Shown: positions 52,401-62,353, counted from the first letter of the stretch. The stretch: 64,000 nucleotides of DNA from Vibrio crassostreae (GCF_024347415.1 NZ_AP025476.1:1302001-1366000), one strand, 5' to 3'. The notes: a model not told the origin generated them from the sequence alone. A program made the numbers and translations.

Positions 52401-55400
52401 ATGGATATGGGAAACATCAACCTAAATATACTAGGCCTTGTTAGCGGGAGTGTAGTGCTCGACGCTCAAGGTCAAGTTAGACGTTTGTCTCCGGGCGAAC
52501 AACCATCCGCTAGCGACGTAATTATCAGTTTTGATACTAGTGAAGAGAGTGTGCCAAGTGTTTCTGCACGTTTTGTAGATAACCAGGGCCAACAAAATGT
52601 GCTAGACACTGATGATGCGATCGCTCAAGTTCAGCGTGCTATTGAAGAAGGATTTGATCCAACAGAACTAGGAGATGAGTTTGATACTGCTGCTGGTGAA
52701 GAAGGCTCGAGTTTGACCAACAGCGGTAGGATTGAACGTACTGGAGCTGAAACTCAAGCCGCCACGAATTTTGAAACTGAAGGGTTTGAGTCTCAAGGAT
52801 TGTCAGAAACTCAAAGTATTGCTCTTTTTGATATCATCGCTTTTGCGCTTATTTCAGGTGACACTAACGCTATTGAGTTTGAGCAGGATGAACCAATCGA
52901 GACAGGCGGCGCCTTAATCAGCGATGATCCGGACGTTACCTTTATTGGCAAAGAGGTTGTTGGAGATAATGCTCTCGGTACCTTTGTTGTAAACGAAGAT
53001 GGTACTTGGACTTTCGTGGCCAACAGTCCTTATGATGAGCTTGCCGATGGCGAACAAATTCAAGACACGACAACAGTACAAACCTCCGATGGAGGCGAAC
53101 AAGTCATCACTGTAACGATAATCGGTACTGATGATGCGGCTGTAGCCACTGATGACTCAGGCAGTGTGACCGAGGACATCGATGTAGATGACATCACCAA
53201 TCAATTGGTGACGTCTGGTCAGATCGTGATTACAGATGTAGACAGCGACACTCCCACCTTTTCAGCTGATGGTGAGTTTAACCTCGTAGGTTCAACAAAC
53301 GACTCACAGCTAGGCATATTGAGCATCGACCCCGACGGTGCGTGGACTTACGTAGTTAACAACGATGATGTTCAGTACTTGGATGACGATGAGTTCGTAA
53401 CCGAGGTTTATACCGTGACAGCAAGTGACGGTACCACGAGCGAAGTGACCATTACTATTAACGGTGCAGATGATCCATCTGATATAACCGTTGGCGAAGG
53501 TGATTCAGACACAGGTGAAGTGACTGAGGATGTGGATGTTGACCTAGAGAGCAACAACTTAATAACTTCCGGGACACTGACCATCACCGATGTCGACGAT
53601 AACGATGTCGCTGCTTTTCAACCAAACGGTGTGTTTAATCCTGAAGGCTCAACCAATGATACCGCGTTAGGTATGTTGACCATAACCGATGATGGCGAAT
53701 GGACGTACGTCGTAGATAACGATGATGTGCAATACCTTGACGACAATGAGTTCGTTACCGAGGTTTACACGGTTACTGCAATAGACGGAACCACCAGCGA
53801 AGTGACCATTACTATTAACGGTGCCGATGATCCGTCCGAGATTACCGTAGGAGAAGGTGACTCTGATATGGGTGAGGTGACGGAAGATGTCGACGTTGAT
53901 CCTGATACCAACGAACTTTCAGCGTCAGGTACTTTAACGATTACTGATGTCGACACGAGTGACATGCCAGCCTTTAAACCTAATGGTGTGTTTACCCCGA
54001 TTGGGTCTACTTATGCTCTTGCTCTGGGTATGTTAACGATTACTCCGGAGGGGGCATGGAGTTATGTCGTTGATAACGATGCGGTTCAATACTTGAACGA
54101 TGATGACGTAGTTATAGAGCGATATGTCGTAACCGCTATCGATGGTGTTGAACATGTTATCGAGATAACAATCAATGGTGTCAATGATGCACCTGAAGCG
54201 ACGAGCTTTACGGTCGTCAATGATGAGGACGCGGTCATACCAATCCTTTTCGATTCTGAAGATGGTGGTATGCCTGATTACATCTCAGATATAGAAGATG
54301 ACCATGATGACATTCCACTTAATATTAGGATAGAAAGCTTGCCAACCAACGGCAGCCTTTTGTATACCGACGAAAATGGCGTCACGAGAGAAATCGTTCA
54401 GTCTGATGTTGATAACGGTGTGTTGTTTGTTCCGAACAATATCAGTTTTGTTGCTGGACCTGGAGAGATGTTTGAAATGGGCTTCAGTGGTGATCCTGAG
54501 GATATGCCAGAACTTGTTGATGGTTTCTATAATTGGGGGGAAGAAGTTTCACCAACAGAGAGACTTATTACGCTAGATAACGGTAATACGATTACAGTAA
54601 CGATCGAAGATAACAATGATAAACCGTTGAAACAGTATCAAGGCGAACAATCTCATGTTGGTTTTGGTATTGGTGATACTGATGGTAGAGGTATGAACAG
54701 CCAGGAGACCTTGGTCCTCGACTTTACTAATAATCCATTAGAGGTTGTTGATTTTGGTTTAGATGGTTTGGGTGGTTCATTTAACACTGATAGTAATGTT
54801 TATGTTGAAGTGCTCTATACCTTTGCTGATGGCACGACTCAGACGGAGCAATATCAAAAAGATCCAGGGGATACGGGGAATAGCCAAATTCTGTATGATT
54901 TTAGTTATTCTTCACCAGACAATCCGATTGTTGGGATGGAGCTGTCATCGACAGGGGGCAGTTGGGAGTTACGCTATGTCCAAGGTAACGAGGCAGTAAC
55001 CGAAGACCCGCAGTTTGATTACGTCGCAGTCGATTCTAATGGTGCAGAAAGCACGGTAGAGACGGTCACGATAGATATCGAAGATCCGCAGCAATATAAC
55101 GTTGTTAGTGCGGCGAGTAATGAACCCTTGTATGCACAGTCAGGTAACGATCTGCTGATTGGAGATAGCGGAGATAATATCTTCACTTGGCTAGACTCCG
55201 CGCTCGACAACGGTACTGATATTATTAAAGATTTCGAGCTTTATACTGCTGGTTCTGGGGACCTGATTGATCTCAATGATTTGGTCGAAGATCCTCAAGA
55301 CGAGACTCAAATGGCAGAGTTACTTGATGCGATAGAGGTCTCTGTCGACGGAGAAGATATCGCGTTGTCCATTCCAATCAATGGAGGGGATGATGTTCAA

Positions 55401-55502
55401 ACTATCGTTGTTGAGGGGATTGCGACTGAACTGGGTGGTTCGGTTGACCTAGGTAATGACCTAGCAGTGCTGGGAGAGCTGATAAAAAATGACGCAGCTT
55501 AA
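52401..55502 (+). CDS. LapA-type retention-module adhesin, type I secreted
   Basis: A 1033-residue adhesin. Residues 1-90 match the LapA N-terminal retention module (ILGLVSGSVVLDAQGQVRRL, then VIISFD), which plugs the TolC channel. Residues 96-99 are TAAG, the dialanine site that periplasmic LapG cleaves. After a Glu/Thr/Gln linker come a partial and three full VCBS/cadherin-like repeats (about 113-119 residues), a further cadherin-like domain, a sugar-binding-like beta domain (about 720-860) and a C-terminal secretion part with one RTX-like nonapeptide (GNDLLIGDSGDN) and the VCA0849-class T1SS target domain. It should be exported through the divergent TolC and held at the surface until cleaved when cyclic di-GMP drops. 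It is short for the family. Confidence 0.9.
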   Translation: MDMGNINLNILGLVSGSVVLDAQGQVRRLSPGEQPSASDVIISFDTSEESVPSVSARFVDNQGQQNVLDTDDAIAQVQRAIEEGFDPTELGDEFDTAAGEEGSSLTNSGRIERTGAETQAATNFETEGFESQGLSETQSIALFDIIAFALISGDTNAIEFEQDEPIETGGALISDDPDVTFIGKEVVGDNALGTFVVNEDGTWTFVANSPYDELADGEQIQDTTTVQTSDGGEQVITVTIIGTDDAAVATDDSGSVTEDIDVDDITNQLVTSGQIVITDVDSDTPTFSADGEFNLVGSTNDSQLGILSIDPDGAWTYVVNNDDVQYLDDDEFVTEVYTVTASDGTTSEVTITINGADDPSDITVGEGDSDTGEVTEDVDVDLESNNLITSGTLTITDVDDNDVAAFQPNGVFNPEGSTNDTALGMLTITDDGEWTYVVDNDDVQYLDDNEFVTEVYTVTAIDGTTSEVTITINGADDPSEITVGEGDSDMGEVTEDVDVDPDTNELSASGTLTITDVDTSDMPAFKPNGVFTPIGSTYALALGMLTITPEGAWSYVVDNDAVQYLNDDDVVIERYVVTAIDGVEHVIEITINGVNDAPEATSFTVVNDEDAVIPILFDSEDGGMPDYISDIEDDHDDIPLNIRIESLPTNGSLLYTDENGVTREIVQSDVDNGVLFVPNNISFVAGPGEMFEMGFSGDPEDMPELVDGFYNWGEEVSPTERLITLDNGNTITVTIEDNNDKPLKQYQGEQSHVGFGIGDTDGRGMNSQETLVLDFTNNPLEVVDFGLDGLGGSFNTDSNVYVEVLYTFADGTTQTEQYQKDPGDTGNSQILYDFSYSSPDNPIVGMELSSTGGSWELRYVQGNEAVTEDPQFDYVAVDSNGAESTVETVTIDIEDPQQYNVVSAASNEPLYAQSGNDLLIGDSGDNIFTWLDSALDNGTDIIKDFELYTAGSGDLIDLNDLVEDPQDETQMAELLDAIEVSVDGEDIALSIPINGGDDVQTIVVEGIATELGGSVDLGNDLAVLGELIKNDAA
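53130..54183 (+). repeat. Three tandem VCBS repeat units in the adhesin gene
   Basis: Units start at the GATGAT/AATGAT codons at 53130, 53469, 53826 and end at 54183 (339, 357 and 357 bases). Units 1 and 2 are nearly identical over the last 60 bases (GAAGTGACCATTACTATTAA occurs in both), so recombination could change repeat number in frame. Confidence 0.85.
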
Positions 55503-55539
55503 TTAGATAAAGTGAAAGGTTCTAGCACTCAATGTAAGC

Positions 55540-55569
55540 AAAGCCCTCGATTTTTCGGGGGCTTTTTTT
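55540..55569 (+). terminator. Terminator of the LapA-type adhesin gene
   Basis: AAAGCCCTCGA pairs with TCGGGGGCTTT around a short T loop and is followed by seven T, 38 bases after the stop. Confidence 0.88.
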
Positions 55570-55607
55570 GTATCGAATACCAGCCAAAGAAAAGGTATCG
55601 GAATAAC

Positions 55608-55640
55608 ACACAAAAAAAGCCCAAACCAACGTGGTTTGGG
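55608..55640 (-). terminator. Orphan terminator on the minus strand
   Basis: A 10-bp stem (GCCCAAACCA with its complement) around ACG. Only on the minus strand is it followed by a T-run (seven T), so it ends a minus-strand transcript. No credible gene lies upstream of it on that strand, which suggests a small RNA or an untranslated transcript starting between about 55700 and 55930. Confidence 0.6.
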
Positions 55641-55919
55641 CGGATACAAGTATAGGAGTTAATAAGGAAAATGCAGTAATTAAGAAAGCAGGGAGAAAAA
55701 CAAGTTTGACGGCCTGTTAAACTTCTAAATACTCTGTTTTCTACATATTTTATGACCCTCCTTTTCAATTTCAGTTCCCAGAAAATTCATTAATTTTTTC
55801 TTTTTTTGCAAACACACGTCGATTCAATCGGTTAGTGCAGACTTTTATTAACTGGTACGACCAATTTGTGAAAATGTGATGTTGCTTGCTTGTTAAATAA
55901 ATGTACTAAGCGTATATTT
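55641..55919 (-). ncRNA. Candidate small RNA ahead of the orphan terminator
   Basis: About 280 bases upstream of an isolated minus-strand terminator carry no believable coding frame, only very short ones. On the plus strand GGAG-TTAATAAGGAAA is followed by ATG CAG TAA, a minimal two-codon frame, and on the minus strand AGGAGG precedes ATG TAG. An antisense or trans-acting small RNA is possible. The start cannot be placed. Confidence 0.25.
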
Positions 55920-55933
55920 CAAACAGTTGTTTA
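55920..55933 (+). promoter_or_regulatory. Probable PsrA operator
   Basis: CAAAC, four bases, then GTTTA, 16 bases before the psrA start codon. The known PsrA consensus is G/CAAAC(N2-4)GTTTG/C; this site deviates only in the last base. It suggests autoregulation of psrA and fatty-acid-responsive control of the psrA-fadE unit. Confidence 0.6.
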
Positions 55934-55948
55934 ATACGAGTGATTGAA

Positions 55949-56578
55949 ATGGCACCAAGAAGTACAACCAAAGACAAAATCTTAGATGTGGCTGAAGGCT
56001 TATTTGCTGAGCACGGTTTTAATGACACCTCTTTACGCACTATCACGGGTAAAGCCAATGTCAATCTTGCTTCAGTGAACTACCACTTTGGCGATAAGAA
56101 GACTCTGGTTCGTGCCGTATTAAATCGATACTTAGAAGCATTTATGCCTGCACTGCAAGACGCTTTAGTGAACTTAAACTTGAACGAAACGTATTCAATG
56201 AGTGACGTGTTTGAGTCTTTAAGACAGCCACTAAGAGCACTTAACGATGTAAGGCCAAATGGCACGAGCCGATTTATGTTACTCATTGGTCGAGGTTATA
56301 CAGATGTGCAAGGTCACTTGCGTTGGTTCATTACAACTCGCTATAGCGAAGTACTGACTCTGTTTACCAGCTCAGTCATGAAAGCTAATCCAAACCTCAC
56401 CCAAGAACAATTATTTTGGCGATTGCACTTCACCCTAGGGACTTGTGTTTTCACCATGGCTTCCAGTCAGGCTCTCGTTGAAATTGCAGAGAATGATTAC
56501 GGTAAGCGAATAGATGCCAAAGCAGTGGTCGATATTCTTATTCCATACTTGGCCGCTGGCATGTCAGCAGAAGAATAA
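55949..56578 (+). CDS. psrA: TetR-family fatty-acid regulator, PsrA-like
   Basis: A 209-residue TetR regulator. The HTH is TKDKILDVAEGLFAEHGFNDTSLRTITGKANVNLASVNYHFGDKK; the C-terminal ligand domain contains ARFMLLIGRG-like and WRLHFTLGTCVFTMASSQ segments as in PsrA. ATG 55949 (MAPRSTTK) is favoured over GTG 55940. It stands 56 bases before fadE on the same strand, with a PsrA-type operator before it, so it probably represses fadE and itself and is relieved by long-chain fatty acids or acyl-CoA. The symbol rests on context as well as sequence. Confidence 0.8.
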   Translation: MAPRSTTKDKILDVAEGLFAEHGFNDTSLRTITGKANVNLASVNYHFGDKKTLVRAVLNRYLEAFMPALQDALVNLNLNETYSMSDVFESLRQPLRALNDVRPNGTSRFMLLIGRGYTDVQGHLRWFITTRYSEVLTLFTSSVMKANPNLTQEQLFWRLHFTLGTCVFTMASSQALVEIAENDYGKRIDAKAVVDILIPYLAAGMSAEE

Positions 56579-56633
56579 AACAATAAAAAGCGAAACATTC
56601 ACAACCAAAATAGTGAACAAAAGGATCTGAACT

Positions 56634-58916
56634 ATGAGCTCTCTAAGACAAAAATGGGTAAGTGACCCAGCTTTTAAACTCTTTAAAAAAGTACTACCAC
56701 CACTATCTAGTACCGAGAAAGAAGCGATGGAAGCCGGTAGTGTTTGGTGGGACGGAGAGCTGTTTTCTGGTAAACCAGATTTCACTAAGCTGCACCAATA
56801 TCCAAAACCTCAGCTGACAGCAGAAGAGCAATCGTTCATGGATAATGAACTTGAAACTTTGCTTGCTATGCTTGATGACCACCAAATCGTAAAAGAAGAC
56901 CGAGACCTTCCTGAAGAGGTTTGGAACTTCTTGCGTAAAGAACGTTTCTTCTCGCTAATTATTGCGAAAGAGTACGGCGGTCGTGAATTTTCAGCACACG
57001 CGAACTCAAATATCGTAACTAAGATTGCGACTCGCAGTATCAGTACTGCGGTTTCAGTCATGGTTCCAAATTCTCTTGGTCCAGGTGAACTTCTGTCTCA
57101 CTACGGTACTCAAGATCAAAAAGACTACTGGCTACCACGTCTTGCTGACGGCACAGATATCCCATGTTTCGCGTTAACAGGCCCTGAAGCGGGTTCTGAT
57201 GCGGGTGGTATCCCTGATGTCGGCACTGTGTGTATGGGCATGCACGAAGGCAAAGAGACACTAGGTATCAAGCTTAACTGGAACAAGCGTTACATTACGC
57301 TGGCACCAGTGGCGACTGTACTTGGTTTGGCTTTCAAACTGCACGATCCAGAGAAACTGCTTGGCGACAAAGAAGACATCGGTATCACTTGTGCACTAAT
57401 CCCAGCTGACCACGAAGGTGTTGTGATTGGTGAGCGTCATGATCCACTTGGCCTTGCATTTATGAACGGTCCAACACGCGGTCATGATGTATTCATCCCT
57501 ATGGAATGGTTAATCGGTGGTGCAGATTACGCAGGTAAAGGCTGGCGTATGCTTGTGGAATGTCTTTCTGCAGGTCGTGGTATTTCACTACCAGCACTAG
57601 GTACAGCAATGGGCCACTTAACTGCGAGAACAACTGGCGCATACGCTTATGTTCGTAAGCAGTTCGGTATGTCGATTGGTAAGTTCGAAGGTGTTGCTGA
57701 GAGCCTTGGCCGTATTGGTGGTTTAACGTATCTACTAGAAGCCACTCGTACGCTGACAACTACTTCACTCGATATGAAAGAGAAACCGGGTATCGTAACG
57801 GCTATCGCGAAGTACCACATGACAGAGATGGCGCGTACGATTCTGAATGATTCAATGGATATCCACTCAGGTCGCGCAATTCAAGATGGCCCAATGAACT
57901 ACTTGGCTGCGCCTTACCTAGGTATTCCCGTTGCTATCACAGTAGAAGGTGCGAACATCTTAACTCGTAACCTTATGATCTTTGGTCAAGGTGCGACACG
58001 TTGTCACCCATACGTCCTAAGCGAAATGGAAGCGGCAGCAAACCCAGACGAGAAGCAAGGTGCGAAGGACTTCGATAACTTGTTGTTCAAGCATATTGGT
58101 CACGCGACTAAGAACACGTTTGGCGCGTTCGGTGCGGCATTAACAGGCTCTAAGTTCATTAAAGCAGATATGAGCGGCCCAACGAAGCCTTACTACCAAG
58201 ACTTAACTCGCTTGAGCCGTGCGCTTGCGGTAAGTGCGGATTTCGCAATGCTAACGCTAGGTGGCGAACTGAAACGTAAAGAGCTTATCTCTGCACGTCT
58301 AGGTGATGGTCTAAGTTACCTATACATGGCGTCTGCAGCTCTTAAGAAGTATGAAGACGAAGGTCGTCAACAAGCTGACCTAGACTACGTACATTACGCG
58401 GTTCAACACTGTTTCCATAACGCGGCTAAATCTCTACAAGAAGCGTACAGAAACTTCCCGAACAAGATGGTTGGTAAAGTACTTAAAGGTCTCGTTTTCC
58501 CGGTAGGTAACCATTTTGAAAAACCAAGTGATAACCTAACAGTACAGCTGGCTGAAAGTTTGATGACTCCGGGTGCACACCGTGAACGTCTGACTCATCT
58601 TTGCTACATCGGTAAAGAAGAAGAGGATAGCGTTGGCCTAATGGAAAATGCGTTCGATGCGATGTATAGTATTAAGCCTCTTGAGCGTAAGATCTTCAAA
58701 GCAGTGAAAGAGGGTAAAGTGGCTCGTAAAGGTCTATTGCAAGATAAACTTGCTCAAGCACTGGCGGCAGGCGTTCTTACTCAAGACGAAGTTGACCAAA
58801 TCATTGCAGCAGACAAACTACGCTACGCAGCGATTCAAGTTGACCACTTCAGTCATGACTATAGTGAAACTTTGACGCGAAAAGAGTTAAAACCTAAGCT
58901 AAATAGCGTTGCTTAG
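56634..58916 (+). CDS. fadE: Acyl-CoA dehydrogenase FadE
   Basis: A 760-residue long-chain acyl-CoA dehydrogenase, of the FadE type (E. coli 814 residues). The acyl-CoA dehydrogenase core contains FALTGPEAGSDAGGIPD (FAD/acyl motif), RGISLPALGTAMGHLT and the C-terminal AMDIHSGRAIQDGP-like segment (NDSMDIHSGRAIQ), and the family-specific C-terminal domain follows (from about 480). It catalyses the first step of beta-oxidation at the inner membrane. AGGA precedes ATG 56634. Co-transcription with psrA is likely; it ends with a terminator. Confidence 0.94.
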   Translation: MSSLRQKWVSDPAFKLFKKVLPPLSSTEKEAMEAGSVWWDGELFSGKPDFTKLHQYPKPQLTAEEQSFMDNELETLLAMLDDHQIVKEDRDLPEEVWNFLRKERFFSLIIAKEYGGREFSAHANSNIVTKIATRSISTAVSVMVPNSLGPGELLSHYGTQDQKDYWLPRLADGTDIPCFALTGPEAGSDAGGIPDVGTVCMGMHEGKETLGIKLNWNKRYITLAPVATVLGLAFKLHDPEKLLGDKEDIGITCALIPADHEGVVIGERHDPLGLAFMNGPTRGHDVFIPMEWLIGGADYAGKGWRMLVECLSAGRGISLPALGTAMGHLTARTTGAYAYVRKQFGMSIGKFEGVAESLGRIGGLTYLLEATRTLTTTSLDMKEKPGIVTAIAKYHMTEMARTILNDSMDIHSGRAIQDGPMNYLAAPYLGIPVAITVEGANILTRNLMIFGQGATRCHPYVLSEMEAAANPDEKQGAKDFDNLLFKHIGHATKNTFGAFGAALTGSKFIKADMSGPTKPYYQDLTRLSRALAVSADFAMLTLGGELKRKELISARLGDGLSYLYMASAALKKYEDEGRQQADLDYVHYAVQHCFHNAAKSLQEAYRNFPNKMVGKVLKGLVFPVGNHFEKPSDNLTVQLAESLMTPGAHRERLTHLCYIGKEEEDSVGLMENAFDAMYSIKPLERKIFKAVKEGKVARKGLLQDKLAQALAAGVLTQDEVDQIIAADKLRYAAIQVDHFSHDYSETLTRKELKPKLNSVA

Positions 58917-58929
58917 ATAAAGAAATGAC

Positions 58930-58960
58930 AAAAGGCACCTAATCAGGTGCCTTTTTTTGT
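58930..58960 (+). terminator. Terminator after fadE
   Basis: AAAGGCACCT and AGGTGCCTTT around AATC, followed by seven T, 14 bases past the stop. Confidence 0.9.
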
Positions 58961-59126
58961 TTTTGTCGTAGAAGTCGCAATAGACGCGTTAACAAATGGT
59001 GACTTAGTCAGCAAATATTCGCTGAGTGCTCCAACCACTTGCATTTTCACCACATTTTTACAGAAATTAGATGCCATTTGCGTACGAAACTTTTATCCTT
59101 AACCTGATTTTTTAAGGAAGTTGAAT

Positions 59127-60329
59127 ATGATCATCAAACCTCGAATTCGCGGATTCATCTGTACTACAACACATCCAGTCGGTTGTGAAGCTAATGTAAA
59201 AGAACAAATTGCTTACACAAAAGCTCAAGGCCCAATCGCAAACGCACCTAAACGTGTACTAGTTGTTGGCTCTTCAAGTGGCTACGGCTTGTCTTCACGT
59301 ATTGCGGCTGCATTTGGTGGCGGCGCTTCAACTATCGGTGTTTTCTTCGAGAAAGCCGGTACTGAGAAAAAGCCGGGCACAGCTGGTTTCTACAACTCAG
59401 CAGCGTTCGACAAGCTAGCTAAAGAAGAAGGCCTGTATTCAAAAAGCCTGAACGGCGATGCTTTCTCTAACGAAGCGAAACAGAAAACAATTGATCTGAT
59501 CAAAGAAGATCTAGGTCAAATCGATATGGTTGTGTACTCACTGGCGTCTCCAGTGCGTAAAATGCCAGAGACTGGCGAAGTGATTCGTTCAGCTCTAAAA
59601 CCTATCGGTGAAACGTACACATCAACAGCTGTTGATACGAACAAAGACACTATCATCGAAGCAAGTGTTGAGCCTGCATCTGAAGAAGAAATTAAAGACA
59701 CTGTGACAGTAATGGGCGGTGAAGATTGGGAACTTTGGATCAACGCTCTTTCTGAAGCGGGTGTTCTAGCTGACGGTTGTAAGACTGTTGCTTACAGTTA
59801 CATCGGTACTGAACTAACGTGGCCAATCTACTGGGATGGCGCGTTAGGTAAAGCTAAGATGGACCTAGATCGTGCAGCATCAGCGCTGAACGAGAAACTA
59901 GGCCAAACTGGCGGCACTGCAAACGTTGCTGTTCTTAAGTCTGTTGTGACTCAAGCAAGTTCTGCAATCCCAGTTATGCCTCTTTACATCGCTATGGTGT
60001 TCAAGAAGATGCGTGAAGAAGGTATTCACGAAGGTTGTATGGAACAGATTTTCCGTATGTTCAGCCAACGTCTATACAAAGAAGACGGCAGCGCGCCAGA
60101 AGTAGATGAAGTGAACCGTCTACGTCTAGATGATCTTGAGCTTCGTGAAGACATCCAAGATCACTGTCGTAACCTATGGCCTCAAATCACAACTGAGAAC
60201 CTAAAAGAACTGACTGACTACGTAGAGTACAAAGAAGAGTTCTTGAAGCTATTCGGTTTCGGTGTTGAAGGCGTTGATTACGAAGCTGACGTTAACCCAG
60301 CTGTTGAATTTGATGTTGCTGACATCTAA
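59127..60329 (+). CDS. fabV: Enoyl-ACP/trans-2-enoyl-CoA reductase FabV
   Basis: A 400-residue FabV. It has an extended SDR fold: [27 protein letters not shown] (NADH loop), [17 protein letters not shown], and the active-site [10 protein letters not shown], which is the Tyr-X8-Lys spacing that sets FabV apart from FabI. It reduces enoyl-ACP in fatty acid synthesis and is naturally insensitive to triclosan. ATG 59127 follows GGAAG by 6 bases. It is in its own unit after the fadE terminator, 210 bases away, and has a terminator. Confidence 0.96.
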   Translation: MIIKPRIRGFICTTTHPVGCEANVKEQIAYTKAQGPIANAPKRVLVVGSSSGYGLSSRIAAAFGGGASTIGVFFEKAGTEKKPGTAGFYNSAAFDKLAKEEGLYSKSLNGDAFSNEAKQKTIDLIKEDLGQIDMVVYSLASPVRKMPETGEVIRSALKPIGETYTSTAVDTNKDTIIEASVEPASEEEIKDTVTVMGGEDWELWINALSEAGVLADGCKTVAYSYIGTELTWPIYWDGALGKAKMDLDRAASALNEKLGQTGGTANVAVLKSVVTQASSAIPVMPLYIAMVFKKMREEGIHEGCMEQIFRMFSQRLYKEDGSAPEVDEVNRLRLDDLELREDIQDHCRNLWPQITTENLKELTDYVEYKEEFLKLFGFGVEGVDYEADVNPAVEFDVADI

Positions 60330-60349
60330 TTCAAACTATCGAATCTAAA

Positions 60350-60381
60350 CGAATAGGCGCTCATTGAGCGCCTATTTTTTT
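60350..60381 (+). terminator. Terminator after fabV
   Basis: AATAGGCGCTC and GAGCGCCTATT around ATT, then seven T, 21 bases past the fabV stop. Confidence 0.9.
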
Positions 60382-60405
60382 GTCTGCTATTTGAGTAAAC
60401 AGATT

Positions 60406-60524
60406 AAGAGCAAATACGGGATTCGACTGGTGGGATGCGAAGAGGCTAAGAGCAGATACGGGGTACGAGTGGCGAGATACGAAGAGATTTAAGAGCGGAT
60501 ACGGCTACAGCGATTCGAAGGGGG
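60406..60524. repeat. Two and a half copies of the 42-43 bp dispersed repeat
   Basis: Copies at 60406-60447 and 60448-60490, and a diverged partial to about 60524. Each starts AAGAGC, contains ATACGGG then GATGCGAAGAG or GATACGAAGAG. They are in the opposite orientation to the copies at 41.2 kb. They fill most of the intergenic gap 60382-60596, where no gene is seen. Confidence 0.85.
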
Positions 60525-60596
60525 ACAAGAGTAGCAAATAAGGGACGTAGAGGTTAAAAGCTGGGGGCGAGGCTTGAGCTGCTTAAAACAGACCAT

Positions 60597-60631
60597 AAAA
60601 AATGCACTAACCCAAAGTGAATTAGTGCATT
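60597..60631 (-). terminator. Terminator of ybjL
   Basis: AATGCACTAA and TTAGTGCATT form a 10-bp stem with an 11-base loop; on the minus strand it is followed by TTTTTATGG, 40 bases after the ybjL stop. Confidence 0.8.
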
Positions 60632-60670
60632 CGAAATATCTAAGCTTGGTTACATTTAATGCAGTAGGTG

Positions 60671-62353
60671 CTAGCTAATGATGATGATGAAAGTACCTGC
60701 TAAGGTCATCAATATATTGGCTATCGCATAAGTACCTGCGTAACCCAGAGCCGGAATGGTTGAGCGAGCGTGGTCGTTTACGATGTCCATTGCCGGAGCA
60801 CAGGTTCGCGCACCGATGATCGCACCAAATAGCAGCGCTCGGTTCATCTTCAACACATAAGCACCAACCAAGTAAGCGAAGAATACCGGCAGCACACTCA
60901 CCACCAGAGCAATACCAATGACCTGTGGGCCAACTTGGGTTAAGTGCTCAAATATCTTACCACCGGCGCTTAAGCCGATACCGACCATAAAGAACATCAA
61001 ACCGAGGTCTTTGACCATGTTCAACGCACCCTGAGGAACATAACCGAAAGTAGGGTGGTTCGCTCGTAAGAAGCCAAGCATGATGCCTGATAGAAGAAGG
61101 CCAACCGCGTTGCCTAGTCCAAATGACACCTGACCGAACGTCATGGTGATCAAACCAAACAAAATACCCAGAATGAAGAAGCTACAGAAGGCCATCAAAT
61201 CCGCCATTTGACTATGGATCGAGATGAAACCAATTTTCTCTGCTAGGCCGTGAACACGACTCTTTTCGCCACTCACCTGCAGTACGTCACCTTTAGAAAG
61301 CACGATGTTTAAGTCCATCGGCATTTCAATCTGAGCACGTACTACGCGGTTAAGGAAACAGCCGTATTCGGATAGATTTAGGTCTGAAAGGCGCTTACCT
61401 GCGATGCTGTCACTCTTAACGACGATCTCTTCTTCCACGATACGTAGATCGAGAAGGTTACGGTCGAAAACCTCTTTACCGTTACGGAAGCTCGGGTCAA
61501 GACGTGCGTGGCTGTCAGGGAAACCTACCAATGCGATTTCGTCACCTTCTTGCAGAATTGCATCACCATCTGGGTGGGCAAGAATACCATTACGACGAAT
61601 ACGCTCTATGTAACAACCCGTTTGGCGATAGATACCTAATTCACGCAGGTTCTTACCGTCAGTCCAAGAGATAAGCTCTGGTCCCACACGATAAGCACGA
61701 ATGATAGGAAGATAAACCTTACGCTGACCAGAAGCACCTAAACCACGCTCTTGAGCTATCTGCTCTGCCGAATCGTGTAGATTTACTTTCTGCAGTTTTG
61801 GAATCAGGCGAGCGAACATGATCATGCTGATTAAGCCAACCAAGTAAGCCATCGCGTAACCCACCGATAGGTTTTCGATAATCAGGCTCAAATCCATGTT
61901 TCTTGGTACTTCTGCTAAGCCTGAGTTGAGCGCGTCTTGTGCGCCTACCAAAATTGGTGTTGCTGTAAGCGCACCCGCCATCATGCCGGCAGACAAGCCA
62001 AAGCCTAAACCAAGGTAATGACTACTGAAATAGGTTAGGGCAATCGCTGTAGAAAGTACCACAAGGCTCAGAATGAGGTAGTGCTTACCGTCTCTGAAGA
62101 AGATACCGAAGAAGTTTGGACCCGCTTCAATGCCAACACAGTAAATAAACAGCATGAAGCCAATGGTGAGTGCATCTGCATTAAAAGAGAAGCCAAGATG
62201 TCCCATAACGAGGGAAGTAATCAGAACACCGATTGAATTGCCGAGTTGGAGACTACCGAAACGAATTTTACCAATGGCTAATCCAATCGATAAAACAACA
62301 AAGATGAGGAGAATGGGGTTTTGTTCTAACAGAAAAACAACGTCGATATTCAC
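60671..62353 (-). CDS. ybjL: YbjL, AspT/YidE-family transporter with RCK_C domains
   Basis: A 560-residue membrane protein, matching E. coli YbjL (561 residues) throughout. Two membrane halves ([65 protein letters not shown]) flank two soluble TrkA-C type domains ([44 protein letters not shown]). The family includes the aspartate:alanine exchanger AspT; the substrate of YbjL is not known. It lies close to grxA, as in E. coli, but 250 bases apart with a terminator between. Confidence 0.94.
   Translation of the reverse strand: MNIDVVFLLEQNPILLIFVVLSIGLAIGKIRFGSLQLGNSIGVLITSLVMGHLGFSFNADALTIGFMLFIYCVGIEAGPNFFGIFFRDGKHYLILSLVVLSTAIALTYFSSHYLGLGFGLSAGMMAGALTATPILVGAQDALNSGLAEVPRNMDLSLIIENLSVGYAMAYLVGLISMIMFARLIPKLQKVNLHDSAEQIAQERGLGASGQRKVYLPIIRAYRVGPELISWTDGKNLRELGIYRQTGCYIERIRRNGILAHPDGDAILQEGDEIALVGFPDSHARLDPSFRNGKEVFDRNLLDLRIVEEEIVVKSDSIAGKRLSDLNLSEYGCFLNRVVRAQIEMPMDLNIVLSKGDVLQVSGEKSRVHGLAEKIGFISIHSQMADLMAFCSFFILGILFGLITMTFGQVSFGLGNAVGLLLSGIMLGFLRANHPTFGYVPQGALNMVKDLGLMFFMVGIGLSAGGKIFEHLTQVGPQVIGIALVVSVLPVFFAYLVGAYVLKMNRALLFGAIIGARTCAPAMDIVNDHARSTIPALGYAGTYAIANILMTLAGTFIIIIS

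Noticed and set aside
55529..55768. 79-codon minus-strand frame behind the adhesin
   Set aside because: It reads through two terminator hairpins and has an unlikely composition; better explained as intergenic, possibly RNA.
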